From Patescibacteria group bacterium (GTDB lineage Bacteria; Patescibacteriota; Patescibacteriia; JAHIZJ01), in assembly GCA_041661625.1 (NCBI GenBank), contig JBAZUB010000001.1, forward strand, positions 62,001-126,000: 64,000 nt of DNA, written 5' to 3'. The notes under the pieces are model-generated. The model did no database searches, was not told the origin of the DNA, and saw only the letters and a program-made list of their open reading frames with translations. Both the position numbers and the translations under genes were made by a program. Shown piece by piece: positions 1-8,566 of this stretch. How positions within the stretch are numbered: position 1 is the first letter of the stretch; the number at the start of each line of letters is the position of its first letter.

Positions 1-1629
1 CACATGGTCAATGTTACCCCGGCAGCCCCGGTTCGCGATGGGGAACATTGGTATGAGTATCTGGCTCGGTTCATGCATGAAAAGGTATTGGCCACCGGTT
101 ATTGGGACGGCATTTTCTATGATAACGCCTTCAAAGACATATCCTGGATCAATAATGGCAACCTGGACATAAACAATGACGGACAAGCTGAATCGGCGAG
201 CCAGCTGGATCAGTCGTGGCGCGACGGTATGAGCGAGCTGCTGCGTCAATCACGACGGTGGGAGGGTGGCAATACTCTGATCATCGGTAACGGGGCGGAA
301 GCATATTTACCGCTAGTCAACGGGCGTTTGATCGAAGAGTTTCCATCCGCCTATGACCATTATTGGCCCGGCGCGATGCAAAAGTACGCTGATGCTGCCG
401 ATCAATCTACGCTGCCGACACTGGTTATTATTAATAGCCGGACCACGACCGGTACGGCGTCTGATTATCGGCAGATGCGTTTCAATCTGTGCAGTACGCT
501 ACTGCGCAACGGATTTGCCAGTTTCGATTACGGCTCGTTGCGCCACGCCGACTTGTGGTGGTACGATGAATACGATACATATTTGGGTCAACCCCAAGGC
601 GCGGCCAAAAATTTGCTGCATCCGGCCAAGTCTGGTTACGAAGCCAGTGTCTGGCGTCGTGAATTTACTAATGCCGTGGTGCTGGTCAACTCGACCGCCC
701 AAGCGCGCAAGGTAGAATTAGGCGGCGGGTTCGAGCGACTCAATGGTTTGCAGGATCGGTCAGTCAATAATGGCGCGATTACTACCTCAGTTTGGATCCA
801 GCCTAATGATGGTATAATTTTGCTAAAGAAACAAATCAACGTCCACGACGGTGAATATATTAATGGCGCGCTGGGCTTGGCGTTTGACGAACAAGGCCGG
901 CAGCAGCGCCAGGGTTTTTTCACAACCAACAGTAACTTTGCCGGCGGTACCAAAGTGATCACCCGGGATATTAACACCGATGGCAATCTCGAGACGATCG
1001 TAGGTTGGAATAATAAGGTTCAAATATATAACAGCGGTGGATTTCTAATGCGGGAAATATACCCTTACGGTAAAGCATACCATCTGGGTGTTAATATAGC
1101 CGTCGGCGATCTGGACGGTGATGGCACAGCGGAAATTATCACCGGCACGGGCCGTGGAGCCGGTCCGCAAGTCAGGATATACACGTCCGGCGGCCGATTG
1201 CTTAATCCCGGCTTCTTTGCCTATGATCCGAAGTTTCGTGGCGGCGTCAACGTGGCCATCGGTGATTTGAACGGCGATGGACGGTCGGAAATTATTGCCG
1301 GATCCGGTTTTGGCGGCGGACCCCAAGTAAGAATATTTAATCCCCAAGGAAAGGCGATTGGCGGATTCTTTGCCTATGATAAAAAGTTTCGCGGTGGTGT
1401 GACGGTGGCGGCGGGTGATATCAACGCCGATGGCCGCGCTGAAATAGTGACCGCGCCGGGGCCGGGTGGCGGACCCCAAGTTAGAATATTTAACGGCCAG
1501 GGTAAAGCACTGACACCAGGTTTTTACGCCTACGCTAAGACGTTTCGGACTGGCATCTCGGTGACCATCGCTGATGTCAATAATGACGGAGTGGCGGACA
1601 TCCTGGTGTCCGCGCCAACCATCTATTAA
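1..1629 (+). CDS. Putative surface glycoside hydrolase-like protein with FG-GAP repeats (5' partial)
   Basis: The reading frame is open to the first base, so the N-terminus lies outside the window. The first ~215 residues (motifs such as GYWDGIFYDNAF and IIGNGAEAYLP) resemble the putative glycosidase family called GHL15, a predicted (beta/alpha)8 fold whose members are mostly uncharacterised. The C-terminal half has five repeats of the FG-GAP/VCBS type with Ca-binding-like loops (DINTDGNLE, DLDGDGTAE, DLNGDGRSE, DINADGRAE, DVNNDGVAD), as in extracellular beta-propellers. It is probably secreted and acts on or binds polysaccharide. A membrane protein gene follows 9 bases later. The repeats are secure; the enzymatic function is a family-level guess. 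Confidence 0.7.
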   Translation, partial: HMVNVTPAAPVRDGEHWYEYLARFMHEKVLATGYWDGIFYDNAFKDISWINNGNLDINNDGQAESASQLDQSWRDGMSELLRQSRRWEGGNTLIIGNGAEAYLPLVNGRLIEEFPSAYDHYWPGAMQKYADAADQSTLPTLVIINSRTTTGTASDYRQMRFNLCSTLLRNGFASFDYGSLRHADLWWYDEYDTYLGQPQGAAKNLLHPAKSGYEASVWRREFTNAVVLVNSTAQARKVELGGGFERLNGLQDRSVNNGAITTSVWIQPNDGIILLKKQINVHDGEYINGALGLAFDEQGRQQRQGFFTTNSNFAGGTKVITRDINTDGNLETIVGWNNKVQIYNSGGFLMREIYPYGKAYHLGVNIAVGDLDGDGTAEIITGTGRGAGPQVRIYTSGGRLLNPGFFAYDPKFRGGVNVAIGDLNGDGRSEIIAGSGFGGGPQVRIFNPQGKAIGGFFAYDKKFRGGVTVAAGDINADGRAEIVTAPGPGGGPQVRIFNGQGKALTPGFYAYAKTFRTGISVTIADVNNDGVADILVSAPTIY

Positions 1630-1638
1630 ATTGCTATC

Positions 1639-3108
1639 ATGAACGATTCGATTTATCATCCCGATAATCATGGCGATGAAAAAGCCACACCAAACGGCCA
1701 GTCTTCGAAAACACAAAAGATCGGCCGACATATAATTCGATTATTATTACCGCCGGTGGCGCACGTCCGGCATCGGCATTATGCCCATCGTCATCCGGCG
1801 CATCTTTGGTTAGATACGCTCCTGGCGCTGGTGATATTCGCTTTAGCGGGTTGGAATATATTTCACATTACCAGCCGCGAAACACTACCGGCTCCGAAGC
1901 TTGATGTAACCATAACGGCCGATCGAACGATTGATCAAATTGGCCCGTATCAGATTACGGCGGTAATAAGAAACGACAGCGATACGGCGGTAACGGGCGT
2001 GGCTTGGCAGCAGTACCATCCGGTTATTGGCGGCGATACCGAACAGTCGCAAACGGATGTTCAGCCGATTTGGACTATCGGCCAATTAACGCCCGGTCAG
2101 GAAGCGCGCCGGACTTATGACCTGATTGTTATGGGGTCAATTGCCAACCGAGGCACGATAAATGGCTTGTTAAGCTTTTATAGCGGTAATCAAAATTTCA
2201 CTCAGACCGGCAAGCTATCATATGCAATAAGTCGGCCGGCCCTGAATGTTTCAATCAGCGGCGCTGACACCGTCCAAAGCGGCGTGGCTTACAATATCCG
2301 GGCCGAGATTGAAAATATTAGCGGCCAATCAATTGCCAAACCGATACTTGCGGTCACGTTACCAGTTGGGACAAAGTTGATATCAGCTCAACCGGATGTT
2401 GAGTCAGATGGTCTAACCTGGGAGTGGTCGGAACTACCATCCGGGTCAAAACAATCAGTCACGCTGACGGTAACGTCCGATCGCTTAGTATCAAGCGAAC
2501 TGCTGGCCAGCGCCCAAGCTTATGCCGGACAAGCAGCTAAGCGACTTATCCAGAGTGAAGGTAAGTTCAATTGGCGGGTCGTGCCGCCGCCGACTATCGA
2601 AACAGTAATCAGCCATCCCGCGGAAACCAAGCCCAGCGTGACACTGGTGGCCGAGGCCCGATATTACGGTACGACTGGCGTTCAGCTGGGCTATGGTCCG
2701 ATACCGCCCAAAGTTGGCCAGCTTACCGGCTATCGGATATTTTGGCTGATAAGCAATACCGGGCCAACGGTAAATGGCATCCGCCTAACGGCCGTCTTAC
2801 CAAATGAAGTAAGTTGGATAGGAAATGCCGCCAACAGCATCGGTCAGTCTGTACGATATGATTCGACGCGCCGGGAAGTCAGCTGGACCCTCGATGAGTT
2901 TCCCAGCGACGCGCAAATGGCCACGGCTAGTTTTGAGATTATGGTCACACCCGCCAGTCTTTGGGCGGGACGGGTCATGCCGCTCTTGAATGTCACGACT
3001 TTGACGGGCAAATATCGTTCTGGAATGCCTGTAAAAGTTACAGTATCGGGCCTGACCACCGACCTAATCGGCGATCAGGATCCAGCACATGGCAGGGTAA
3101 GTAAATAG
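1639..3108 (+). CDS. Single-pass membrane protein with extracellular Ig-like/DUF11-like domains
   Basis: A basic, His-rich cytoplasmic N-terminus (~55 residues) precedes one transmembrane segment (about residues 56-76, LDTLLALVIFALAGWNIF). The remaining ~410 residues look like tandem beta-sandwich domains of the DUF11/CARDB kind: 'LDVTITADRTIDQIGPYQIT', 'LNVSISGADTVQSGVAYNIR' and a third copy from about residue 315. Such modules usually form a stalk or adhesive part on the cell surface. It starts 9 bases after the glycosidase-like gene and is probably co-transcribed. The function is unknown; the topology is well supported. Confidence 0.65.
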   Translation: MNDSIYHPDNHGDEKATPNGQSSKTQKIGRHIIRLLLPPVAHVRHRHYAHRHPAHLWLDTLLALVIFALAGWNIFHITSRETLPAPKLDVTITADRTIDQIGPYQITAVIRNDSDTAVTGVAWQQYHPVIGGDTEQSQTDVQPIWTIGQLTPGQEARRTYDLIVMGSIANRGTINGLLSFYSGNQNFTQTGKLSYAISRPALNVSISGADTVQSGVAYNIRAEIENISGQSIAKPILAVTLPVGTKLISAQPDVESDGLTWEWSELPSGSKQSVTLTVTSDRLVSSELLASAQAYAGQAAKRLIQSEGKFNWRVVPPPTIETVISHPAETKPSVTLVAEARYYGTTGVQLGYGPIPPKVGQLTGYRIFWLISNTGPTVNGIRLTAVLPNEVSWIGNAANSIGQSVRYDSTRREVSWTLDEFPSDAQMATASFEIMVTPASLWAGRVMPLLNVTTLTGKYRSGMPVKVTVSGLTTDLIGDQDPAHGRVSK

Positions 3109-3146
3109 TCATCAAACAGAGACAGGCGAGTACCGCCATAAGGGGC

Positions 3147-3176
3147 TTGACATAAATGATCGAGCTATGTTAAGCT
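3147..3176 (+). promoter_or_regulatory. Predicted promoter for the GT4 gene
   Basis: TTGACA at 3147-3152 is a perfect -35 box. After 18 bases comes TAAGCT at 3171-3176, a -10 box keeping the key first, second and last bases. It lies in the gap after the membrane protein gene, about 30 bases before the chosen ATG at 3206. Confidence 0.45.
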
Positions 3177-3205
3177 ATTCCATTCTAAATTCAACAGCCA
3201 GATAT

Positions 3206-4327
3206 ATGAAAATCGCTATGATCGGCCAAAAAGGAATGCCAGCTATCTACGGCGGCGTTGAACGTCACGTCGAAGAGCTGTCTTTGGAGTTGGTCAAACG
3301 CGGTCACGATGTCACAGTCTATACGCGGCGATACTACACGGCTGCCAGTCGGAAGAACTATCGAGGCATAAAACTAGTCAGTTTGCCCACCCTGCATACC
3401 AAGCATTTTGACGCGATTACCCACACTTTCTTATCCACCTGGCACGCCATGTGGCACGGCTATGACGTAATCCATTACCACAGCGTCGGTCCGTCACTGC
3501 TATCGTTCCTACCGCGACTGTTTAGTCCGAGGACTAAAGTAATAGCGACTTTTCATAGTATGGATCGGCTACACCAAAAATGGGGGATATTCGCTCGAAC
3601 CATGTTACGGCTGGGGGAAATAGCGTCACTATATTTCCCGCATCAAACGATAGTTGTATCGCGACAGCTGCGGGATTATTGCCGCCGTACTTATGGCCGG
3701 CAGACCACATATATACCCAATGGTGTTTCACACGAATTCACTCGTCCGGTCGCGGCGGACATCATCAAACGAAAATATGGTTTGCGAAAAGGCGGCTATA
3801 TCCTGACAGTGTCGCGGATCATCCCGCCGAAGGGTTTGCACCACCTGATCTCGGCTTATCGACAATTGAATACGGACAAACGTCTGGTGATCGTGGGCGG
3901 ATCCGTCCACACCGATCGGTATCTGCAGCAGCTGCACGATCAGGCCAAACAAGATCGGCGCATCCTGTTTACCGGTTTCCAGAACGGTCGCATACTGGCC
4001 GAGCTGTACTCTAATGCCTACCTTTATGTTCTGCCATCGGAGATCGAGGGCATGCCGTTGTCATTGCTCGAGGCAGCCGGTTTTGGACGGTGCACCGTGG
4101 TGAGCAATATCCCGGCTAATGTGGCCGTGCTGCGTTCACACGGACACGATTTTGGCATCATGTTCCGCAACAAGAATTCGAAGGACCTGGCTCGCAAATT
4201 AGATATGTTGCTGGAACGGCCGGCCTTGACGCGTTCGCTGGGTCAGTTAGCGCGAGAACTGGTGCGAGCCAAGTTCAATTGGCGTCATATTGCTACCGAC
4301 ACGGAACGAATCTACTCCGCGGTTTAA
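3206..4327 (+). CDS. Glycosyltransferase family 4 (GT-B) protein
   Basis: A cytoplasmic glycosyltransferase predicted to use a nucleotide sugar for surface glycan synthesis. The N-terminus KIAMIGQKGMPAIYGGVERH is typical of GT4 Rossmann domains (DUF1972-like start). The C-terminal half has the donor-binding region with ILTVSRIIPPKGLHHLI and the EX7E-like segment PSEIEGMPLSLLEAAGFG. The ATG at 3206 is preferred to one 39 bases upstream because the conserved family sequence begins directly after it and a promoter lies upstream. Sugar specificity cannot be read from the sequence. Confidence 0.88.
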   Translation: MKIAMIGQKGMPAIYGGVERHVEELSLELVKRGHDVTVYTRRYYTAASRKNYRGIKLVSLPTLHTKHFDAITHTFLSTWHAMWHGYDVIHYHSVGPSLLSFLPRLFSPRTKVIATFHSMDRLHQKWGIFARTMLRLGEIASLYFPHQTIVVSRQLRDYCRRTYGRQTTYIPNGVSHEFTRPVAADIIKRKYGLRKGGYILTVSRIIPPKGLHHLISAYRQLNTDKRLVIVGGSVHTDRYLQQLHDQAKQDRRILFTGFQNGRILAELYSNAYLYVLPSEIEGMPLSLLEAAGFGRCTVVSNIPANVAVLRSHGHDFGIMFRNKNSKDLARKLDMLLERPALTRSLGQLARELVRAKFNWRHIATDTERIYSAV

Positions 4328-4341
4328 ATAAGCGGTCCAAC

Positions 4342-4370
4342 TTGTCAGTACCGGTCAAACACGGTATAAT
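4342..4370 (+). promoter_or_regulatory. Predicted promoter giving a leaderless dacA transcript
   Basis: TTGTCA (4342-4347), a 17-base spacer and TATAAT (4365-4370). The ATG of dacA begins at 4377, only seven bases past the -10 box, so transcription would start at or next to the start codon. No Shine-Dalgarno sequence could fit in this space. Confidence 0.6.
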
Positions 4371-4376
4371 TTTGGC

Positions 4377-5633
4377 ATGAAAATAAACCCAAATAGACTG
4401 TTAATTATATTTGTAGGATTAGGGATATTCGGGTGGGTCGGTGCGAATCCGGCCGGTGCCGCCGTAATTAACGAGCGGACTTTTCGGTTGAACGAAGACA
4501 CGGTCCGCCGGGGCTACACCGTTGCCGATGTCCGGGGTAATTTAAAATTGGGCATCATCGGCGGGGCTTTTCAATCCGCGCAAGTCGTTCGTATTGCCCA
4601 GATTGATAACACCGACGTACCTATCCCGCCAGACAAGAGGGTGATTGCGGGACCGTATCAAGTCGTGGTACCGGGCATGATTTCGGGAGATACCGTCAAA
4701 CCCCTGACGCTACGGATCAAGTATGATTCAGCCAGCGGCTCAAAAACCGTGCTGGTATATTATAATCTGGAAAATAATAAATGGCAGCCGCTGAAAGCAA
4801 AATTTGTCAACGGCTACGCCACGGCTTCGGTGACTAAATTAAACGGCGTGTTCGCCATCTGGACTACGGCCGTCAAAGCCCCAGTCATTACCACGCCGGC
4901 GCCCAAAGTACAATCGGTAGCCGCGCTGGTGATGAACAATTTAACCGGTCAAGTACTCTATCAGAAGAATGCCGACCAAGAACGTCCCATGGCCAGCCTG
5001 ACCAAGATGATGACCGCGCTGGTTTTTCTCGATCACAATCCCGGGTTCAATAAAGTTATTGCAATGGACAAATCAGACAACGCTATCGGCGCCAAATTGT
5101 ACATTAACGCGGGTGAAACATTAACCGTCAAAGACATCTTTTACACCATGCTGGTCGGCTCAGCCAATAACTGCGCCAAAGCATTGGCCCGCTCAACCGG
5201 GTTATCACGCGAACAATTCGTGGCGGAGATGAATAAAAAGGCCAAAGAATTCGGCCTCACGCATACCAAGTTTACCGATCCAAGCGGTCTCGACACCGGC
5301 AATGTGACCACCGCTCAGGATTATATGAAATTGACCGATCAAGCATTGAAGCAAGCCGAAGTTAGAAAAGCGACTACGACCAAGGCCTACGTGTTTAAAA
5401 CAATCAGCACTAAACGCACCCATACGATCAAAAACACCAATCTGCTTACAAATTCCGCATTGACGCTGATCAGCGGCAAGACCGGGTATTTGGATGAAGC
5501 CGGATTTTGTCTGATGACTCGAGCCAAGAACAAAACCGGAACGGAAGTAACTGCGGTCGTTCTCGGTTCGGTTTCGCGCACCCAGAGCACAAAAGAAGTT
5601 GAGAAGCTGCTCCGTTGGGGTCTCGGCGGATAA
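4377..5633 (+). CDS. dacA: Serine-type D-Ala-D-Ala carboxypeptidase (peptidase S11, PBP5-like)
   Basis: Removes the terminal D-alanine from peptidoglycan stem peptides outside the membrane. An N-terminal signal/anchor segment (IFVGLGIFGWVGANPAGA) is followed by a ~140-residue beta-rich region and then the S11 domain. All three active-site motifs are present: SLTK (Ser207, Lys210), SAN (Ser262-Asn264) and KTG (Lys368). The beta-rich domain precedes the catalytic domain, whereas in classical PBP5 a beta domain follows it. sppA follows after 19 bases. The strong promoter immediately upstream leaves no room for a ribosome binding site. Confidence 0.92.
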   Translation: MKINPNRLLIIFVGLGIFGWVGANPAGAAVINERTFRLNEDTVRRGYTVADVRGNLKLGIIGGAFQSAQVVRIAQIDNTDVPIPPDKRVIAGPYQVVVPGMISGDTVKPLTLRIKYDSASGSKTVLVYYNLENNKWQPLKAKFVNGYATASVTKLNGVFAIWTTAVKAPVITTPAPKVQSVAALVMNNLTGQVLYQKNADQERPMASLTKMMTALVFLDHNPGFNKVIAMDKSDNAIGAKLYINAGETLTVKDIFYTMLVGSANNCAKALARSTGLSREQFVAEMNKKAKEFGLTHTKFTDPSGLDTGNVTTAQDYMKLTDQALKQAEVRKATTTKAYVFKTISTKRTHTIKNTNLLTNSALTLISGKTGYLDEAGFCLMTRAKNKTGTEVTAVVLGSVSRTQSTKEVEKLLRWGLGG

Positions 5634-5652
5634 ATAATAACCTTTGTGGCAT

Positions 5653-6615
5653 ATGGCCAAAATTAAGCCAAACAAAAAAACGAACACCCCGCCCATCATA
5701 GTACCAAAACCGCCCTATGGCGCGATGGCTGATATTTGCTGCGTTCCGAAACAGAAAACCAACATCATCCGCATATTATTAATTATCGCGATCGTATTTG
5801 TTATTGTGAATCTGCTGGTGTTCGATGTGGCAATGATATATTCCCAGTGGTACACCACGGACGATGCTCAAATAACTTCTGATGTAACGGCTGACGCCAA
5901 CGATGAAACCTGCGGCGGCAATGTTGCCGGCATTGAATTGCACGGCGAGTTGGTTACATACCTACCGGCCAACAACACTGATGAATACGGTTCACCACTG
6001 GCTGATCAATCGGCTTCTGAAGATATCGTAGCCGCAATCAAAAGCGCCGATAAAGACGCAGAAGTAAAAGCCATCGTGCTTGAGATTGATTCGACTGGCG
6101 GTTCGCCGGTGGCCGGAGAGGAAATCGCCAGCGCTTTAAAGAACACTCAAAAACCAACCATCGCATTGATTCGCAATTATGGCGATTCAGCGGCGTATTG
6201 GGCGGCGACCGGCGCTCAAACTATTTTCGCGTCGGCCAATTCTGACGTGGGCGCCATCGGCGTGACCATGTCATATCTTGATTATTCGAAGCAAAACCAA
6301 AACAACGGCATAACTTACCAGCAGTTAAGTTCCGGAAAGCTAAAAGACGCCGGCGATCCCGATAAAACATTGACCGAAGAAGAACGGAAATATTTCGAAC
6401 GGGATGTGGCCATTATGGGCGACAATTTTATCAGCGACGTTTCGCGCAACCGGCATATTCCGATTGAAGAAGTGAAAAAACTGGCCGACGGATCGAGCAT
6501 GCTGGGAAAAATGGGATTGGATAATAAATTAATCGATCGGATCGGCGGCATGCCCGAAGTGGAAGCTTTTATTTCCGACCTAGCCGGAATTAAGCCCGAT
6601 CTCTGCTGGTATTAG
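5653..6615 (+). CDS. sppA: Signal peptide peptidase SppA-like protease (S49)
   Basis: A membrane-anchored Ser/Lys protease that degrades cleaved signal peptides or other membrane peptides. One transmembrane segment lies at about residues 37-60 (IIRILLIIAIVFVIVNLLVF). The S49 core follows with EIDSTGGSPVAGEEIA and the nucleophile region GDSAAYW (Ser179), then SDVGAIGV. The general-base lysine is probably in SGKLKD (Lys229 or Lys231, about 50 residues after the serine, as in single-domain SppA). A TTG nine bases upstream is in frame, but the ATG at 5653 is more usual. It lies directly after dacA and is probably in the same operon. Confidence 0.88.
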   Translation: MAKIKPNKKTNTPPIIVPKPPYGAMADICCVPKQKTNIIRILLIIAIVFVIVNLLVFDVAMIYSQWYTTDDAQITSDVTADANDETCGGNVAGIELHGELVTYLPANNTDEYGSPLADQSASEDIVAAIKSADKDAEVKAIVLEIDSTGGSPVAGEEIASALKNTQKPTIALIRNYGDSAAYWAATGAQTIFASANSDVGAIGVTMSYLDYSKQNQNNGITYQQLSSGKLKDAGDPDKTLTEEERKYFERDVAIMGDNFISDVSRNRHIPIEEVKKLADGSSMLGKMGLDNKLIDRIGGMPEVEAFISDLAGIKPDLCWY

Positions 6616-6639
6616 AAACTTGAAAGGAGGTGACACGCG

Positions 6640-6810
6640 GTGGTAGATTTATTTAATGACGACAACGAGCCGGACGCGCTCGAGGTTGACGATGATCTGG
6701 GAGACGATGGCACCGAGCCGGTGAGTCCTGAGCCGGATGAGCCAGACGTGGATAGCGACGATGATCTGGATGAGGACGACGACGTTGTCGAAGAAGACGA
6801 GACAATGTAA
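6640..6810 (+). CDS. Very acidic 56-residue protein with a near-perfect Shine-Dalgarno sequence
   Basis: A short frame starts at GTG 6640, nine bases after AAAGGAGGTGA (6623-6633), one of the best ribosome binding sites in the window. The predicted protein begins MVDLFNDDNEPDALEVDDDL and is mostly Asp and Glu with a few Pro, Ser and Val; there are almost no basic residues and no membrane segment. It is probably disordered. The role is unknown; an acidic tail-like protein could bind a basic partner or cations. It lies 24 bases after sppA. The ribosome binding site makes translation likely. Confidence 0.6.
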   Translation: MVDLFNDDNEPDALEVDDDLGDDGTEPVSPEPDEPDVDSDDDLDEDDDVVEEDETM

Positions 6811-6828
6811 TAATAATGGCGTATTTTA

Positions 6829-6857
6829 TTAACATTACACAAACTATCAATTATTAT
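6829..6857 (+). promoter_or_regulatory. Predicted promoter for the Asn-rich surface protein
   Basis: TTAACA (6829-6834), 17-base spacer, TATTAT (6852-6857). The likely start site is ~6864, leaving a leader of only about nine bases before ATG 6873. Confidence 0.35.
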
Positions 6858-6872
6858 AGTTACATAATAAAT

Positions 6873-7415
6873 ATGAAAATGAAAAAACTTTACGTATGGG
6901 TAGTCGGTCTAATGCTGGGTATTTCAGTGCTGTTGGTGGGACAAGCCCTGGCCAATACCGGTGACACGGTAAGCGTCGTGAACAATGTCACGGCCAATCT
7001 TAATGCCAATACCAATCGGACGGTAAACCTAAACAACAACACCAACGTTAACGCTAACACCAACAGTGCCGGCCTGGTTGTTAATAATTCCAACAGTAAT
7101 ACCAACTCCGCGGCCGTAAATACTAATACCAACACGGGTTTGGTCGTAATCGCCAATTCCAATACCAATAGCACCGTCCCGAACGCCAATACCAACCTCA
7201 ATGCCAACATTAATACAAACACCAATCGGGTAGTTACCAACAACGCCCGAGTCAATACCAATAAGGCCAGCACTGTCGCCACCAGTACCACCACCGAGGA
7301 CGAGGGGCTGGATAGCATTCTGATGATAATCATTGCCAGCATCGTGCTAATCCTGATTCTGATTCTATTCGCCATCCTCAGCAACCGCCGGAACATGTCC
7401 AAGCCGACCGTTTAA
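6873..7415 (+). CDS. Asn/Thr-repeat surface protein with signal peptide and C-terminal membrane anchor
   Basis: An N-terminal signal sequence (MKKLYVWVVGLMLGISVLL, cleavage likely after GQALA) leads into ~100 residues of low-complexity Asn-Thr-Ala-Val sequence (NANTNRTVNLNNNTNVNANT and similar). A C-terminal transmembrane helix (about residues 150-172) and a short basic tail (NRRNMSKP) follow. No globular domain is visible, so it is probably a surface-exposed flexible stalk or matrix protein. Asn-rich linkers of this kind recur in the M23 and FtsQ-like proteins here. Start: ATG 6873 (or 6879), placed right before the hydrophobic core. Function unknown. Confidence 0.7.
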   Translation: MKMKKLYVWVVGLMLGISVLLVGQALANTGDTVSVVNNVTANLNANTNRTVNLNNNTNVNANTNSAGLVVNNSNSNTNSAAVNTNTNTGLVVIANSNTNSTVPNANTNLNANINTNTNRVVTNNARVNTNKASTVATSTTTEDEGLDSILMIIIASIVLILILILFAILSNRRNMSKPTV

Positions 7416-7425
7416 CAACAAGCTC

Positions 7426-7458
7426 AAAAACGGCCCGAGATAATTCATGGCCGTTTTT
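7426..7458 (+). terminator. Intrinsic terminator after the Asn-rich protein gene
   Basis: Perfect 10-base inverted repeat AAAAACGGCC (7426-7435) / GGCCGTTTTT (7449-7458), with a run of T in the right arm and of A in the left. It can act in both directions and also closes the leftward coiled-coil gene at 7478. Confidence 0.8.
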
Positions 7459-7477
7459 GCTTATATAATATAGTTAT

Positions 7478-7690
7478 TTACGTGGCCGACATTTCCATCA
7501 AAGAGTCCAGTTTGGAATCAATTTCATCGAACCGGCGGCCGTATTTCTCATCTCTAATTGCATTCTCCTCCTTAACGTACATAATTACTTCTCGTATTTC
7601 CTGATGGAAAGCACTAATAAGACCATCAAACCGACTATTCATCGTTTGAGTTAGGGCGTTTAAGTCATCTTTTGTAGCAACTTCGGTCAT
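7478..7690 (-). CDS. Small coiled-coil protein, paralogue 1 of 4 (type A)
   Basis: A 70-residue, charged, helical protein (MTEVATKDDLNALTQTMNSR...) with heptad-like spacing and the C-terminal signature RRFDEIDSKLDSLMEMSAT. It closely matches the protein at 8619-8831 (FDEIDSKLVAIMEMSAS and YVKEENA(I/L)RDE). No signal peptide or catalytic motif is visible; it probably oligomerises. It has its own promoter of the shared module type at 7718-7746. AAGGA lies just before the ATG. Function unknown. Confidence 0.7.
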   Translation of the reverse strand: MTEVATKDDLNALTQTMNSRFDGLISAFHQEIREVIMYVKEENAIRDEKYGRRFDEIDSKLDSLMEMSAT

Positions 7691-7717
7691 TCCTTAATAT
7701 CCTGCCATCGTTCATAC

Positions 7718-7746
7718 ATTATATCCTGCGCAAAAAGCCCGCTCAA
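7718..7746 (-). promoter_or_regulatory. Repeated promoter module, copy 1
   Basis: On the minus strand: TTGAGC (7746-7741), 17-base spacer, TATAAT (7723-7718). A conserved block (GTTGGATGTTGATAAACC, up to ~7769) lies upstream of the -35 box. The same arrangement precedes the three other coiled-coil paralogues. Confidence 0.7.
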
Positions 7747-7777
7747 TCGGTGGTTTATCAACATCCAACCTACGAAA

Positions 7778-7996
7778 CTATTTTCTCAATCCAGCGGTCA
7801 TATCCATAATGGCTTCCAGTTTTGTTTCAATTTCATCAAAATGCACCTCCATCTCTTCAAACCGTTCATCGTGTTTCCGCAACCAATGTGTGATCACGCC
7901 CTGGCCCTTGTTAAAATGTGCGACAAAATCTCTAAACTGGTCGGTAAATTCAGCCATTATTCCTTCAAGTCGTCCTTCGGTGACATACTTTGGCAT
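7778..7996 (-). CDS. Small coiled-coil protein, paralogue 2 of 4 (type B)
   Basis: A 72-residue helical protein. The N-terminus MPKYVTEGRLEGIMAEF and the segment QFRDFVAHFNKGQGVI are nearly the same as in the 8937-9206 protein (MPDYVTKNQLEGIMAGF, QFRDFVMHFNKGQGIL). The C-terminus EIETKLEAIMDMTAG resembles the type A tail. An AAAGGA ribosome binding site lies ~10 bases before the ATG. Its own copy of the promoter module is at 8035-8063. No enzymatic motif; function unknown. Confidence 0.7.
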   Translation of the reverse strand: MPKYVTEGRLEGIMAEFTDQFRDFVAHFNKGQGVITHWLRKHDERFEEMEVHFDEIETKLEAIMDMTAGLRK

Positions 7997-8034
7997 ACAT
8001 TAAGTCCTTTTAAAATTCCTGCCGCTGTTAATAT

Positions 8035-8063
8035 ATTTTATCCCGCGCAATAAGCCCGGTCAA
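8035..8063 (-). promoter_or_regulatory. Repeated promoter module, copy 2
   Basis: Minus strand: TTGACC (8063-8058), 17-base spacer, TAAAAT (8040-8035). The upstream block GTTGGGTGTAGATAACTCTC ends next to the -35 box. It drives the type B gene at 7778. Confidence 0.7.
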
Positions 8064-8104
8064 TCGAGAGTTATCTACACCCAACAGGTCGGTGTAAGGT
8101 TGCA

Positions 8105-8133
8105 TTGACTCACACCGACGGACGTGGTTAGAT
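8105..8133 (+). promoter_or_regulatory. Predicted promoter for the small membrane protein
   Basis: TTGACT (8105-8110), 17-base spacer, TTAGAT (8128-8133). It points rightward and is back-to-back with the leftward promoter module at 8035-8063. Confidence 0.4.
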
Positions 8134-8187
8134 TTGAGTGGAACGATGCGGCGCGATGGTACGAGGACGTCATCGGAGGGGGAATCA

Positions 8188-8376
8188 ATGTGGCAATTCG
8201 GAGTGGCCGTTCTGTTGGTCCTGCTGTTTCTGTACAATCTGATCGTACAGACGATTTGCATCCTACTGCTGCTGACCCTGTACGGCCTGTACCAACTGAT
8301 CAAAACACCCGGGCGAATCCTGTCACTGGTACGGCTGTTACTCATTCGGCACCCGCGCGTAATCAGAGTGGCCTGA
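8188..8376 (+). CDS. Small hydrophobic membrane protein (62 residues)
   Basis: The frame begins at ATG 8188, five bases after a GGAGGGGG ribosome binding site (8175-8182). Most of the first ~38 residues are hydrophobic (MWQFGVAVLLVLLFLYNLIV, then a second hydrophobic stretch), giving one long or two short transmembrane helices. A basic tail follows (IKTPGRILSLVRLLLIRHPR). Size and composition resemble small membrane peptides, including type I toxins and regulators, but no family is recognised. It is on the opposite strand to the coiled-coil genes around it. Confidence 0.5.
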   Translation: MWQFGVAVLLVLLFLYNLIVQTICILLLLTLYGLYQLIKTPGRILSLVRLLLIRHPRVIRVA

Positions 8377-8451
8377 GCTTTTCACAGCCGGCGACTCTTT
8401 TCTTTTTATAATTAATTACAAAATATAAATTTTAGATATATTTTGGTAACT

Positions 8452-8507
8452 GAAGCCCGCCCTCTCTACCGGGTTGGTTCGCTGGATTGGATTCTTACGA
8501 CCCTCCC
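8452..8507. repeat. Dispersed intergenic repeat, copy A
   Basis: Shares 25 identical bases (8457-8481, including CTCTACCGGGTTGGTTCG) with copies B (10262-10315) and C (11410-11465), followed by a looser match ending in TTACGACCC. It is non-coding and lies at the edge of a gene module. Confidence 0.75.
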
Positions 8508-8522
8508 AGTTAAATACAAAAA

Positions 8523-8555
8523 AAGTCCGCTCTCGACTAGGTGAGTAGCGGGCTT
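8523..8555. terminator. Predicted bidirectional terminator
   Basis: AAGTCCGCT (8523-8531) can pair with AGCGGGCTT (8547-8555), allowing one G-U pair, with an A-rich run on the left. It can end the leftward coiled-coil gene at 8619 and rightward transcription from 8188. Confidence 0.5.
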
Positions 8556-8566
8556 ATCATTGAGAT

